64,000 nt of DNA from CAIVAT01 sp037133475 (GTDB taxonomy: Bacteria; Bacteroidota; Bacteroidia; Bacteroidales; FEN-979), in NCBI GenBank assembly GCA_037133475.1, contig JBAXOB010000004.1:76158-140157 (forward strand), given 5' to 3'. Below are positions 38,389 to 47,266 of the stretch, in pieces. Numbering within the stretch: position 1 is the first letter of the stretch; every line of letters starts with the position of its first letter. The translations under genes were made by a program, and so were the position numbers. The notes beneath the pieces were generated by a model. The model did not search any database, had not been told where the DNA came from, and saw only the letters and a program-made list of their open reading frames with translations.

Positions 38389-38967
38389 TTATGGAAGAAA
38401 ATAGTACCCTGAGTCTTTGTCGAAAACTATTTCTTTGTCACAGACAGCCCGTAATATTTTAATGTCACGCCTTAAGGTGCGATCACTCATCTCAAACAAT
38501 TCACCCATCTCCTTTGTCGCGATGACTTTGCCTTCGTCCAACAGTTTGTATAAAAAGATGATTCTGTGAATCCGTTCCTTGAACATATCCTGCTTGACGT
38601 TTCGTTTTATGTCACGTGCAGTATTGATAATTTTCAACAGGTAATCTTTCGTTATTGTTCGGTTTGCATAGGTTACCAGCAGTTTGACATGAAAAGGCAG
38701 GTTTAGGAGTCTTTTTCCTACTACTAATATTGAACGCACTCCTGAATCCATATGCTTTGCAATGCCATTGAAATCGGAAAGAAAATCATCTTTCAGCTTT
38801 TCTGTATCCAGGATCATAAGGAAACAGGGAACGGCGATCAAGTCAGTTTCTTCTTCCACATTATAAATGCTCAGGTTAAGTTCTACTGCGATTTCTGAAG
38901 TAAGCCTTCTAATGTGTTGGTTTTTAGTCCAAAGAAGAATTGTATTCGAATTTGAAGCGCTTTTCAT
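38389..38967 (-). CDS. Regulator with pseudo-receiver-like N-terminus and DeoR/HTH_11-type C-terminus
   Basis: 192 aa. Residues 130-192 read RIHRIIFLYKLLDEGKVIATKEMGELFEMSDRTLRRDIKIL...DSGYYFLP, the classic winged helix that opens DeoR/WYL-type regulators, but here it closes the protein. The first 120 residues (TILLWTKNQHIRRLTSEIAVEL, FLMILDTEKL, GVRSILVVGK, RTITKDYLLKIINTA) follow a receiver-like alpha/beta pattern without an obvious phospho-acceptor Asp/Lys set. Probably a transcription factor responding to something other than phosphorylation. Target unknown. Confidence 0.65.
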   Translation of the reverse strand: MKSASNSNTILLWTKNQHIRRLTSEIAVELNLSIYNVEEETDLIAVPCFLMILDTEKLKDDFLSDFNGIAKHMDSGVRSILVVGKRLLNLPFHVKLLVTYANRTITKDYLLKIINTARDIKRNVKQDMFKERIHRIIFLYKLLDEGKVIATKEMGELFEMSDRTLRRDIKILRAVCDKEIVFDKDSGYYFLP

Positions 38968-39265
38968 TTAGCGAAGATAATGCCGGATTAAAGATAATCA
39001 AAATTTAAGCGGACAACAGTGTGGCCAAATATGAAGAAAAGCAATGTGATAGATCAGAATTCCTGTCGTGATGGATAAAGTCATTGTATTTCCCAATCAC
39101 CCTACCTTTATCCACTTATCCAACTTCTCCGTAAGTATTTTTTGAAGAAGACTCCCATCATGCGAATACGGTGTGTTACCGGGTGCGGGCGGGCAAAAGA
39201 AAAAAAAAAGGATGGAAATCGCCATAAAGGAGAGACTCCACCCTTCTTTTAAAAGCGCGTTTAAC

Positions 39266-39703
39266 CTATTTATAAACAACCTCTTTCAGCAATTTGCCCC
39301 CGTAGATTGTCCTCATGCTGACCCTGCTTTCGTTCAGTTTTTTCATCGCATCATCACCCCCGATAATCTTCTTGCTGATCGCGTCGAATTTTTCTTCCGA
39401 ACCCTCCATGGCAGCAAGGTTCTTGAATTCGGTCATCAACATTATGTCCCAGTCTTCAGGGTTTGCAGAAGAGCCCTCGAGAATCTTGTAGGAGAGGATC
39501 AAACCCTCCTTCACGGCTTCATCATGCGTGGCTTTCCAACTGTTTTTAAGGTTATTGACGTATTCTACGGTCATGTTGGCGCTTGTTTTGATAAAACCGA
39601 CCTGCCAGACCGAACCGGTTTTGAAGGTTCTTTCCTGGGCCGAAAGGTTTGAAACGAACATCATGGTAAACAATAAAACAAACATTGTGAATATTTTTTT
39701 CAT
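39266..39703 (-). CDS. Small secreted protein of unknown function
   Basis: 145 aa with a clear signal peptide (MKKIFTMFVLLFTMMFVSNLSAQ). The mature part (VGFIKTSANMTVEYVNNLKNSWKATHDEAVKEGLILSYKILEG ... DWDIMLMTEFKNLAAMEGSEEKFDAI) has the strand-helix pattern of a dimeric alpha/beta barrel, as in NIPSNAP/EthD-like proteins, but I cannot assign a family. A -7 element is at 39793-39800. Single gene. Confidence 0.7.
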   Translation of the reverse strand: MKKIFTMFVLLFTMMFVSNLSAQERTFKTGSVWQVGFIKTSANMTVEYVNNLKNSWKATHDEAVKEGLILSYKILEGSSANPEDWDIMLMTEFKNLAAMEGSEEKFDAISKKIIGGDDAMKKLNESRVSMRTIYGGKLLKEVVYK

Positions 39704-39792
39704 ATATCGATGGTTTAATTATTGATTCAGAGCTGTTTAGGAACACTGCGGCAGGGCAACAGCCGTTAACCCCTGCCATTCAGGAGAACCAT

Positions 39793-39800
39793 CAAATATA
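39793..39800 (-). promoter_or_regulatory. -7 promoter element of the small secreted protein gene
   Basis: TATATTTG on the minus strand, 89 bases before the ATG at 39703. The remainder of 39801-40182 contains no gene I can support. Confidence 0.45.
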
Positions 39801-40182
39801 ACAAGATTATTGTTATTTAGACTGATTATATTATAAACGCTTCTATTTTTCCAGGCTTGCATTTAGTTGCAGGTCAATCGGTTTAGATTTATTGGCTGAC
39901 AACCTATCCGGGAAACCAGTAGAAAAACGCATTACCATGTTCCGACTCAGCATGAATATCATCAGGTGGCAATGTTCGCTATGCCACTGAATGTGTACAA
40001 TATAATATTCCATTGAATATCGACTTTAGCAGAATGGGGTTAATGAAATTTAATCCGGGTCATAGCACGTAATCCACCACCGGGAAGATCCGTTAATCCT
40101 ATATATTCCAGCTAATTTGGGGTAACTTGTAAGAAATATTTTTGCAACCATTCAAGGTTGGAAGATGAACTTTATTTTTTCA

Positions 40183-40587
40183 TTAAAGCAGAAACCTGAT
40201 CTCAGCCAACTCTTTCCCGATTTGTTGAACTCCTTTGAGAATCCGTTGTGTTTGAACCGGAGATGGCTTTTTAATCCCGCTTATGTACTGAGCCAGCAAA
40301 CTTTGATTCATACCGATGCGCTCCGAAAATGCTTTTGCATTTATTACCTTGTAAAACGAGAAAAACTGGGCGATGTCCAGTGTCACTTTCAGGTCATCTT
40401 CACAAACATGTCGCCCTTTGTCTTCAAAATACAGATTGAATGCTTCGATCATATGTGATTTAAGCTCAACCAAATCTTTTCCAGTGGTAGCAACAGGATA
40501 GTTTTGACCATATGCTGAATACCCGGTATTTGTTCGCTCTACAATTATTTCTATCTTTTTCATAGCACAGGTTCTTATTTCAATCAT
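40183..40587 (-). CDS. hicB: HicB-type antitoxin with C-terminal HTH
   Basis: 134 aa if started at the ATG overlapping the HicA stop (ATGA), or 126 aa from MKKIEIIVERTNTGYSAYG at 40563. Residues 10-60 fit the HicB partial RNase-H-like fold (IIVERTNTGYSAYG, ATTGKDLVELKSHMIEAFNLYFEDKG), and the C-terminus carries an HTH (NAKAFSERIGMNQSLLAQYISGIKKPS), the DNA-binding form of HicB. It should neutralise HicA and repress the operon through the palindrome at 40770-40785. Confidence 0.87.
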   Translation of the reverse strand: MIEIRTCAMKKIEIIVERTNTGYSAYGQNYPVATTGKDLVELKSHMIEAFNLYFEDKGRHVCEDDLKVTLDIAQFFSFYKVINAKAFSERIGMNQSLLAQYISGIKKPSPVQTQRILKGVQQIGKELAEIRFLL

Positions 40588-40760
40588 GCATCTTTAAGGA
40601 TTTTATTTTGCAGCCCGGAACCAACTTCACTTGCCCCATGATTCGGAACAACAATCTGACCCTCTTTTTCAGGATGCCGCATGATCATATGACTCCCTGA
40701 CTGTCGGAAAACGTACCAGCCATCCCGTGTCAGGAGTCGGACCAATTCCTTAGATTTCAT
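40584..40760 (-). CDS. hicA: HicA-type mRNA interferase toxin
   Basis: 58 aa: begins MKSKELVRLLTRDGWYVFRQ, then SGSHMIMRHPEKEGQIVVPNHG. This is the HicA double-stranded-RNA-binding-like fold with the catalytic His in the GSH motif (His24), which cleaves mRNA independently of ribosomes. Its stop codon overlaps the HicB start (ATGA). Toxin-first gene order is standard for hicAB. Confidence 0.9.
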   Translation of the reverse strand: MKSKELVRLLTRDGWYVFRQSGSHMIMRHPEKEGQIVVPNHGASEVGSGLQNKILKDA

Positions 40761-40764
40761 TTAA

Positions 40765-40785
40765 CAAAAGTAATATATATATTAC
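40765..40785. promoter_or_regulatory. hicAB operator and -7 promoter element
   Basis: A perfect 16-base palindrome GTAATATATATATTAC (40770-40785) overlaps a minus-strand -7 element TACTTTTG (40765-40772) just upstream of hicA. HicB bound here would exclude RNA polymerase. Confidence 0.65.
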
Positions 40786-40876
40786 CTCAATACTGCTGTT
40801 TTTGAATATTTTTTGTGTAAAAAGCAGTAAATCGACTTAATCCGTGAATACTCTTTTATCATCCCTTGTATTATCC

Positions 40877-40906
40877 TTGACAAATCCGGAATAAGAGGTA
40901 AATTTG
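40877..40906 (+). promoter_or_regulatory. Promoter of the glycan operon (-33/-7)
   Basis: TTG (40877-40879), 19 bases, TAAATTTG (40899-40906), about 115 bases before the first gene at 41025. Confidence 0.6.
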
Positions 40907-41024
40907 CCAGGCCAGGATGACAATGATGGGGAAAAACTACTAAACCGTTTTCAAAAAAGTGTCCAAGTTATAGGGTGTTAAACCAGAACAATCAATCTAA
41001 ATTATATCAGATTTAAAAAGTAAA

Positions 41025-42335
41025 ATGATGAGTTACATCAATGAGAAAGTGGGCATCAATTTCAACAAGGACCCTTACGAGTATATTCCTTTACCGTCAA
41101 TTGTATTTATTGTTACAGTTTATAATAATGAAGAATATATTGCAAATTGTTTAGAATCCATTATAAGTCAAAATTTCGACAAATGGAGGTGTATAATTAT
41201 CGATGATGCATCCACTGATTCAACTTGGTCGATAATCAATAATTTTATTTCGTTATATCCCCTGAAGCTTTCTGGTATAAAAAATATTTGCAGAAAGTGG
41301 AAAATTGCTAATTTGATTGCTGCGATATCAGAATGTCAGAACGATGATGTAATTGTAGAAATTGATGGTGATGATTATCTTTTACAAAACAATGTTGCAT
41401 TGGAACTTGCGGAATTGCATCGTAAATTCGATGTAGTTTGGACACAGCATGAAATAGATTATAAAATTTGTCCTGATTGGCACACATGGTATTCAACTCC
41501 ATTACCAGATAATTGGACTAGGATAGAACCTTGGAGACCAACGCTGTGGACACGATATATGCATCCTGGTCATCTTCGTACATTTAAATGCAGATATTTT
41601 AATCTTATTAGAGAAAATGATTTTTTGTGGAATGGTGAATTCCTAAAAGCATGCGCTGATGCAGCATATTACACTGCCATTATTGAATTAACTCCGTCTT
41701 ATCTTCGATATTTTTATGCCCGACCGTGTTTGTGCTATCGAATTACAAATGGCAGTGATACACTAAACGAGTTTTTTACGGAAAACCTACCAGATATAGA
41801 GCGACAAACAGCGATTTCCAACTATCTAAAATTTTTACCTCCCTATCTACCAATCCGAATTTTTAATATTTTTATTCCAATGTATGATATCCAAGACCAA
41901 TATATTGTATATAATGCCTTAAGCTGGATTCATAAATATTTACCTTTTGCTAAACTTTCAGTTGGTATTTCAAAACCACAAAACATAGAAATGCCAACGT
42001 CCTGCGGCAATTGTACTGTTTACAATGTGGATAAAATAATGAACAATTTCTTCACTAAGGCTAAACTCTCGCACAGACCGTATAAAGAGTTATTTCTAAT
42101 TATGAGTATTGACTATGTTTTTCGTCACACGAATGTTAGTCATCTAATCGTCATTACTGATCCTGAAATAGTATATGCACTAAAAGAATGCGATTTTGAT
42201 ATATCTAAATGGATCCCAAATAAAGGTGTTGTTTATCTTCAAAGATCACCAGAATTATTATCGAGTATATTTAAATATTTTCGTGATGGAACATTCATGA
42301 TTAACCGAAATCCAATTTTTCAAAAGATTATATAA
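41025..42335 (+). CDS. Glycosyltransferase family 2 protein
   Basis: 436 aa. The GT-A nucleotide-sugar domain fills residues 23-220: PSIVFIVTVYNNEEYIANCLESI, CIIIDDASTDSTWSIIN and the metal-binding acidic cluster VEIDGDDYLL. The C-terminal 200 residues are unrecognised and might hold an additional domain. First gene of a four-gene operon (spacings 15, 14 and 4 bases) with sulfotransferase, GT4 and PIG-L enzymes, so it probably builds or decorates a surface glycan. Codon choice is AT-rich compared with genes before 38 kb, consistent with lateral transfer. Acceptor and sugar unknown. Confidence 0.88.
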   Translation: MMSYINEKVGINFNKDPYEYIPLPSIVFIVTVYNNEEYIANCLESIISQNFDKWRCIIIDDASTDSTWSIINNFISLYPLKLSGIKNICRKWKIANLIAAISECQNDDVIVEIDGDDYLLQNNVALELAELHRKFDVVWTQHEIDYKICPDWHTWYSTPLPDNWTRIEPWRPTLWTRYMHPGHLRTFKCRYFNLIRENDFLWNGEFLKACADAAYYTAIIELTPSYLRYFYARPCLCYRITNGSDTLNEFFTENLPDIERQTAISNYLKFLPPYLPIRIFNIFIPMYDIQDQYIVYNALSWIHKYLPFAKLSVGISKPQNIEMPTSCGNCTVYNVDKIMNNFFTKAKLSHRPYKELFLIMSIDYVFRHTNVSHLIVITDPEIVYALKECDFDISKWIPNKGVVYLQRSPELLSSIFKYFRDGTFMINRNPIFQKII

Positions 42336-42350
42336 AATTAAAATGATTAT

Positions 42351-43175
42351 ATGTTAGATATATTCCCGACAGATAAACCAATATTTATTTTAACATCAGG
42401 TCAAAGATGTGGAAGCACGCTTCTCCAACGTTTGCTAAATTCAAACAAAGATATTCTAATTTGGGGAGAACAACATGGATATTTAAATGGTTTTCTAAGA
42501 GAATATAGAGACTTACTAGATTATGAATCAGAGTATTCGAATCACAGAAAAACTTTTTTGCAAAATGGCTATGATAACTTTATACCTAATATGCTTCCAG
42601 AAGATGTTGATTTAAAAAGGGCTGCAATCACACATATAATTGCTCTTTTTGGTGACCCAGCTCTTAAATTAGGCCGAACTATATGGGGGTTTAAAGAAGT
42701 CCGATACGATGCACAGATTGCACTTTTTTTATATAGATGCTTCCCAAATGCACGTTTTATTCATCTTACGCGAAATATTATTGATTGTTTTATATCCTTG
42801 AAACATTGGGAAGAATCACCAGGTACATGGAATAGATCATGGACAGAAATATTTATTGAAGACTGGAAGCGAATTAATTCAAGCTTTTTAAACGTTACTG
42901 ACAGAATCCCTCAACTAATGCGTATTCGATATGAAGATATGATTTCCAATCCTAAAGGCACAATTGACAGGTTGTCATCCTTTTTATCAATAACAACTGA
43001 ATCATTGGATTCTAAAGTGTTTAAAAGAAAATTACATGTCGAAAGCTCTGACGGTATTAAAGACTTACGCAGTGAAATTTCGCCTGCTGACCTAAATGCG
43101 GAAGAACGAAATTTGTTATCAACAAATATTATTATTGATATTTCAAAAGAATATGGTTATAAAATTGAATTTTAA
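42351..43175 (+). CDS. Sulfotransferase family protein (PAPS-dependent)
   Basis: 274 aa. The 5'-phosphosulfate loop is FILTSGQRCGSTLLQRLL near the N-terminus and the 3'-phosphate region is FIHLTRNIIDCFISLKHWEE, both hallmarks of the sulfotransferase fold that uses PAPS. RIRYEDMISNPKGTIDRLSSFL is the conserved C-terminal helix motif. In this operon the likely acceptor is a sugar of the surface glycan. Low GC like its neighbours. Confidence 0.88.
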   Translation: MLDIFPTDKPIFILTSGQRCGSTLLQRLLNSNKDILIWGEQHGYLNGFLREYRDLLDYESEYSNHRKTFLQNGYDNFIPNMLPEDVDLKRAAITHIIALFGDPALKLGRTIWGFKEVRYDAQIALFLYRCFPNARFIHLTRNIIDCFISLKHWEESPGTWNRSWTEIFIEDWKRINSSFLNVTDRIPQLMRIRYEDMISNPKGTIDRLSSFLSITTESLDSKVFKRKLHVESSDGIKDLRSEISPADLNAEERNLLSTNIIIDISKEYGYKIEF

Positions 43176-43189
43176 TTTGGATTTTGCTT

Positions 43190-44278
43190 ATGGGTAAATA
43201 TTTCATTAATAGAGAAATTGTATTTGTTACCTTAAGAATGACTCCTCCGTTTTTTCTTGGCGGAGCCGAAATTTCCCAGCGTATATTAGCAGAAAAACTA
43301 GTTGCTCATAATTTCAAAGTCAGCTGCATCGGGTCTTATGCACATCCCATTCGTAACACGTGGGAGCGCCTTCCAGAGTATTGTGACTATTTATCTCAAA
43401 ATAATATCCCTTTTGAATTTGAGGGAGCGGGTTCAAATCTATCCTATACTTATAATGGTATATTTTGTATCATGCTCACACAAGAGAATGTGATGAAGTA
43501 TTTTATTGAAAACAATAATAATGTTCAATTAGTTTTTACTTGGCTTGAACGTTCAGATGAAATAATAAAATACTGTAATGACAATCAAATTAATGTAGCA
43601 ACCTGGATTCATGATGTACTTTCAGTTGGATTGATGTCTCTTCAAGCTGGACCACCAATCATACTTTTCACTTCTGAATTTGTTCGTCAACGTGTTAAAA
43701 AATTGTATAATCTAAATGGTTTCGTTATTTATCCTCCTTTTGAATTAAAAGATGTCAATCAAATCTATGCAAAAAATAAATCAGAATGTAAAACAATAAC
43801 ATTAATAAATCCAATACCTGAAAAAGGGATTAAAACATTTCTAGAACTATCAACTTATTTTAAGGATTTTACTTTTTTAATAGTTGAGGGCTGGCGACCA
43901 GTTAATATTGATGATGTATATCTTAATCAAAATGTAAGATATGTGGCACGACAATATGATATGAATCATGTTTATGCACATACACATATTCTTCTTGTCC
44001 CATCTCACTTTGAAGAAGGATTTGGCAGGGTTGTAATCGAAGCAGGTTTTTATGGAGTTCCATCTATCGTTTCGAATCGTGGAGGATTGGTAGAAGCTAC
44101 AGGAAATGGAGGTATTGTTGTAAATTCACACGATATTAATGAATGGTACAAAGCAATTAAAACCGTTGATGATGCCAATAATTATAAAATGTTTAGTATG
44201 CAAGCAAAAGCAAATGCTGATTTATTTTTCAAAGATCCTGTTTTAGAATTAATTGATATTGGGATATTAAAAAAATAA
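43190..44278 (+). CDS. Glycosyltransferase family 4 (GT-B fold) protein
   Basis: 362 aa from the ATG at 43190; a TTG two codons earlier is possible. N-domain begins VTLRMTPPFFLGGAEISQRILAEKL. The C-domain carries the nucleotide-sugar signature HFEEGFGRVVIEAGFYGVPSIVSNRGGLVEA, i.e. the E-x7-E pair of retaining GT4 enzymes. It would add a sugar from a nucleotide donor to the glycan made by this operon. Confidence 0.88.
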   Translation: MGKYFINREIVFVTLRMTPPFFLGGAEISQRILAEKLVAHNFKVSCIGSYAHPIRNTWERLPEYCDYLSQNNIPFEFEGAGSNLSYTYNGIFCIMLTQENVMKYFIENNNNVQLVFTWLERSDEIIKYCNDNQINVATWIHDVLSVGLMSLQAGPPIILFTSEFVRQRVKKLYNLNGFVIYPPFELKDVNQIYAKNKSECKTITLINPIPEKGIKTFLELSTYFKDFTFLIVEGWRPVNIDDVYLNQNVRYVARQYDMNHVYAHTHILLVPSHFEEGFGRVVIEAGFYGVPSIVSNRGGLVEATGNGGIVVNSHDINEWYKAIKTVDDANNYKMFSMQAKANADLFFKDPVLELIDIGILKK

Positions 44279-44282
44279 AATC

Positions 44283-44966
44283 ATGACTATTCGAAATCAA
44301 AATAGTACATATTTTTTTTCGCCACATCCTGACGATGAAACGTTAGCCTGTGGAGGAACAATAATTCAACGTCTTTCACAAGGTTACAATGTTAAAATTA
44401 TTGTGATGACAGATGGTTCAAAATCACATTCGGCAAATTTTAAGATGTTTTCTAATCCTAGTCCAAAAGAATTAGCTGACATCAGAAAACAAGAAACAAA
44501 AAATGCAGTCTCTATTTTAGGAGTTAATCCTGAAAATATATTTTTTCTTGAGGCTGAGGATGGTAACTTAATTAATGTCCAAGAAAGCATGATTTCAAAT
44601 GTTAAAGCATTACTGGCAAATGAAATTGAAAATATTTCAGAAATATTTCTTCCACACGAAAATGATTATCACACGGATCATATTGCAACAAACAAAATTG
44701 TGTTAAAAGCAATTAAAGGACTAATTATTAGTCCAACATTATATTTTTACCAAGTCTATCCTTCAAATGAACAGAGCAATAATTTCGACTTAGGAACGAA
44801 AATTCAGATTGACATTTTAGACTTTTTACCACTTAAAGTAAATGCAATTAATCAATATAAAAGTCAAATACAATTATTATCAATAAAACAAGACAGACCG
44901 GTCATTTCTCCTACTCTATTAAATAAATTTGTTACAACACATACAGAGACCTTTTGGCATTACTAG
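44283..44966 (+). CDS. PIG-L family deacetylase
   Basis: 227 aa. The zinc site motif FSPHPDDETLACGG is at the N-terminus (His and Asp ligands), with the third ligand expected in HENDYHTDHIATNK. PIG-L enzymes remove the acetyl group from GlcNAc-type substrates. Starts 4 bases after the GT4 gene and closes the glycan operon; the pathway would therefore include an N-deacetylated sugar that could become a sulfotransferase acceptor (inference). Confidence 0.92.
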   Translation: MTIRNQNSTYFFSPHPDDETLACGGTIIQRLSQGYNVKIIVMTDGSKSHSANFKMFSNPSPKELADIRKQETKNAVSILGVNPENIFFLEAEDGNLINVQESMISNVKALLANEIENISEIFLPHENDYHTDHIATNKIVLKAIKGLIISPTLYFYQVYPSNEQSNNFDLGTKIQIDILDFLPLKVNAINQYKSQIQLLSIKQDRPVISPTLLNKFVTTHTETFWHY

Positions 44967-45046
44967 AATGCCGGTTTGAAGAATAGTACCCTGGTTTTTC
45001 TTTTTAGCACACTGATGCTTTTATCTTTTACTTTCAGCCCATCAAG

Positions 45047-45346
45047 ATGATTTTTATAAGCAGGGCATTGTTAATTGCATTATTGATTTTTACCTTAGTA
45101 TTGTTTGATATTCAATCTATTTTATTTCATGATGAATCGACGTATCAGAATAAGAGCAAAAGAGGAACAAACATCTCAATATTATTTATGAAGAGCGCTT
45201 CTGATATTCATAAAGCCAAACGAATAGCATTAGAGAGTATTTTGGAAAGCCAAAAACGAGGTTATAACGGACACATATATTTAAAAAACACGGAACAAAT
45301 GAAGGTATTATCGAAACTATTTATTATCGGTTATTACGTCATTTGA
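45047..45346 (+). CDS. Possible small signal-anchored protein
   Basis: 99 codons: a hydrophobic N-terminus (ISRALLIALLIFTLVLFDIQ), then a polar region (KAKRIALESILESQKRGYNGHIYL) that vaguely resembles a SPOR-like repeat. Nothing decisive supports it as a functional gene; it could be a decayed fragment at the edge of the glycan island. Confidence 0.35.
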   Translation: MIFISRALLIALLIFTLVLFDIQSILFHDESTYQNKSKRGTNISILFMKSASDIHKAKRIALESILESQKRGYNGHIYLKNTEQMKVLSKLFIIGYYVI

Positions 45347-45374
45347 TTTATAACAAACTATAATATTATCTTTG
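45342..45374 (+). promoter_or_regulatory. Promoter of the 105-aa orphan (-33/-7)
   Basis: TTTG (45342-45345), 21 bases, TATCTTTG (45367-45374). The ATG is at 45508, leaving a leader of about 125 bases. Confidence 0.6.
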
Positions 45375-45507
45375 TTGCCATGCCAGTAAAATTAAGGGTT
45401 TTTTTCCACCTTAACTCACCTTCCTAAAAAAAGGTTACACTATATACCTGCGTTGTGTTTAAAGTCTAAACATTCTTTGAAAATATTAATAAGCAATAAA
45501 AATAATT

Positions 45508-45825
45508 ATGGATAGATTTTTTGAAATAATGAGTAACAGCAGCTATGACTATATTACTCGTGATCTTAACACTGCCTTAAGAAAATGTGAAAATCTGCAA
45601 GAAGAGGGTTTTTATGATATGGGAGTTAATGTTTACATTTATTATCCAGACATAAATGATATTTATGGATTAGAAGTGAATAAAAGAGATGAAAACTTAT
45701 TTAATTCATTATCTGAAAAATTTCCTTGTAGTGTTTCTGTGAGTTCAAATTATTTTAGTAAAAGCGAACTTATTGATCATTATGAGAGTTTCCAAATAAA
45801 CGATGATTTATATAAATATATCTAG
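45508..45825 (+). CDS. Small orphan protein
   Basis: 105 aa, acidic, with many Asp/Tyr/Asn residues (DYITRDLNTALRKCENLQEEGFYDMGVNVYIYYPDINDIYGLEV). No signal peptide or membrane helix. A good promoter precedes it, which supports expression. The stop is followed at once by GGTCTG...CAGACC (45826-45847), a small hairpin without a T run. I recognise no family. Confidence 0.55.
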   Translation: MDRFFEIMSNSSYDYITRDLNTALRKCENLQEEGFYDMGVNVYIYYPDINDIYGLEVNKRDENLFNSLSEKFPCSVSVSSNYFSKSELIDHYESFQINDDLYKYI

Positions 45826-45868
45826 GGTCTGCCGAAAAACTCAGACCGACCAACATGGGTTAAGTTGA

Positions 45869-46084
45869 CCAGATTTCAATGACCATAATACAATATTCAA
45901 TCTTCGCCAAATCGTTCCCGAAAATGGGAAAACCAGGTACGGGATCTTTTTTAGCTTTTGCGAGCTTAGGGATGAAGGCATTATTGAGCTTTCGCTGGCA
46001 GACGGAGTGGGGACAACGCATTTTGACGATGTAGCCTCACAAACCGTCAGCATTACATTTAATGACCCGCTATGTTCAACCTGA
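45869..46084 (+). pseudogene. Open-frame fragment without start, possible gene remnant
   Basis: A 71-codon frame starting right after a stop and lacking an ATG reads coherently: FNLRQIVPENGKTRYGIFF, ELRDEGIIELSLADGVGTT, HFDDVASQTVSITFNDP. Composition looks coding, but nothing before it is open. Probably the tail of a broken gene. 46085-46313 holds nothing I can support. Confidence 0.3.
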
Positions 46085-46313
46085 GATATTATCACTGATT
46101 GACATGCTTGATAAGGATAAAAACGTGCAATAAACTGATTACATTGAACAATTCGGTTTGCACCTGTCAGAAGATTTTATTCTGGAGACCATCAGAAGAT
46201 GAAAATCAATATTTTTTTTATCCCCGGACTTTATAATCTGCTGACAAAACAGATGAAAATTATCCATCGGAAAGTAAACTGATTTTTTTTACAAATAATC
46301 TCAAGATAGAGGC

Positions 46314-47210
46314 ATGACAACAGAAATCAGCTGGACGGGGACATTAACCGATATTGAAAAGATCAACGATCTGACAGGGTTCATTGAAAAACTCGGGTAT
46401 ATGGTTCATCGCATCTATTTTGCTGAAGAACATGAAAAGGTTTCAATGAAAAAATTCACAGGAGAGTATTTAGGGAATATTGCGTTGGTGAATTCATTCA
46501 TTAAAGATGGAAATAACTTTGGATTTAAGATTGAGCAGTTGCTGGAGAGCAAAAAAAAATACAGAAAAATACTTGAAAAGAAATTATTTGAAACCGGTGA
46601 AACATTCACCCAACAGCAACTCACCGCTGATGTTGAACAGTTTTTTGAAAGAAAATTCTTGGCAGATCGCGTAAAACTGTTTGGTGTAAGTTTTAAATAT
46701 CCAACCGAATCGCAACAGGGTCCTCAGGATATTGACCAGTTGTCTTCAATTAGCTTTGTCTTTCTGCTGGAAGCATTTATAGGAGATGTGCCAATAAAGA
46801 TTACGACCGGAAGCCTCTGTGAAGTATGGGATACTGCCGATATGAATCAATCGGGCAATAAACTCTATGGTCCTTTAGACAATATGATATTGAATGCCGG
46901 TGTTTTTGTGAGAAACTATTCAATGGAGGAACTTTATGATCTGCTCATATGGGTCGGTTCCTTTTACGTAAAAGACCTGGTTGTTGACACGCTATATACA
47001 TGGTACAATGAATCGCAGATTCCAGAAACCGAATGGCTTCAAAGGGCCGGTTATTTTGAAACAATTAAAAATAAATTCAAGGACATTTGTATTTACCAGC
47101 GATCAATTGTAAATATAGATTTTGAAACCTACAAAGACGAGAAGGATTGGTATGAGGAGCAATTTGAGAAGGAAAAGAGCAAGCTTAAGAAGGAATATCA
47201 GCACTTGTAA
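46314..47210 (+). CDS. Uncharacterised 298-aa protein convergent with the AAA+/kinase operon
   Basis: Soluble, alpha/beta protein. Features: SWTGTLTDIEKINDLTGFIEKLGY at the start, a basic coiled segment (LESKKKYRKILEKKLFETGETF), a conserved-looking DQLSSISFVFLLEAFIGDVPIKITTGSLCEVWDTADMNQS block, and a charged C-terminal helix (DWYEEQFEKEKSKLKKEYQ). No recognised motif. It faces the end of the large minus-strand operon 56 bases away and may belong to the same system although transcribed separately. Confidence 0.6.
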   Translation: MTTEISWTGTLTDIEKINDLTGFIEKLGYMVHRIYFAEEHEKVSMKKFTGEYLGNIALVNSFIKDGNNFGFKIEQLLESKKKYRKILEKKLFETGETFTQQQLTADVEQFFERKFLADRVKLFGVSFKYPTESQQGPQDIDQLSSISFVFLLEAFIGDVPIKITTGSLCEVWDTADMNQSGNKLYGPLDNMILNAGVFVRNYSMEELYDLLIWVGSFYVKDLVVDTLYTWYNESQIPETEWLQRAGYFETIKNKFKDICIYQRSIVNIDFETYKDEKDWYEEQFEKEKSKLKKEYQHL

Positions 47211-47266
47211 TCGGTTTGTAAACAAGGTGATTCTGGAGAAATTCAGTGATCTGTCCTGATGCACAA

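Noticed and set aside
39097..39279. 60-codon minus-strand frame ending KILTEKLDKWIKVG
   Set aside because: The hydrophobic part is encoded by poly-A/T tract sequence and there is no promoter; I could not link the tail to a family, so no gene is called.
40165..40458. Plus-strand 97-codon frame with a TATTTTTG upstream (40137-40144)
   Set aside because: It is the reverse shadow of the well-supported HicB gene.
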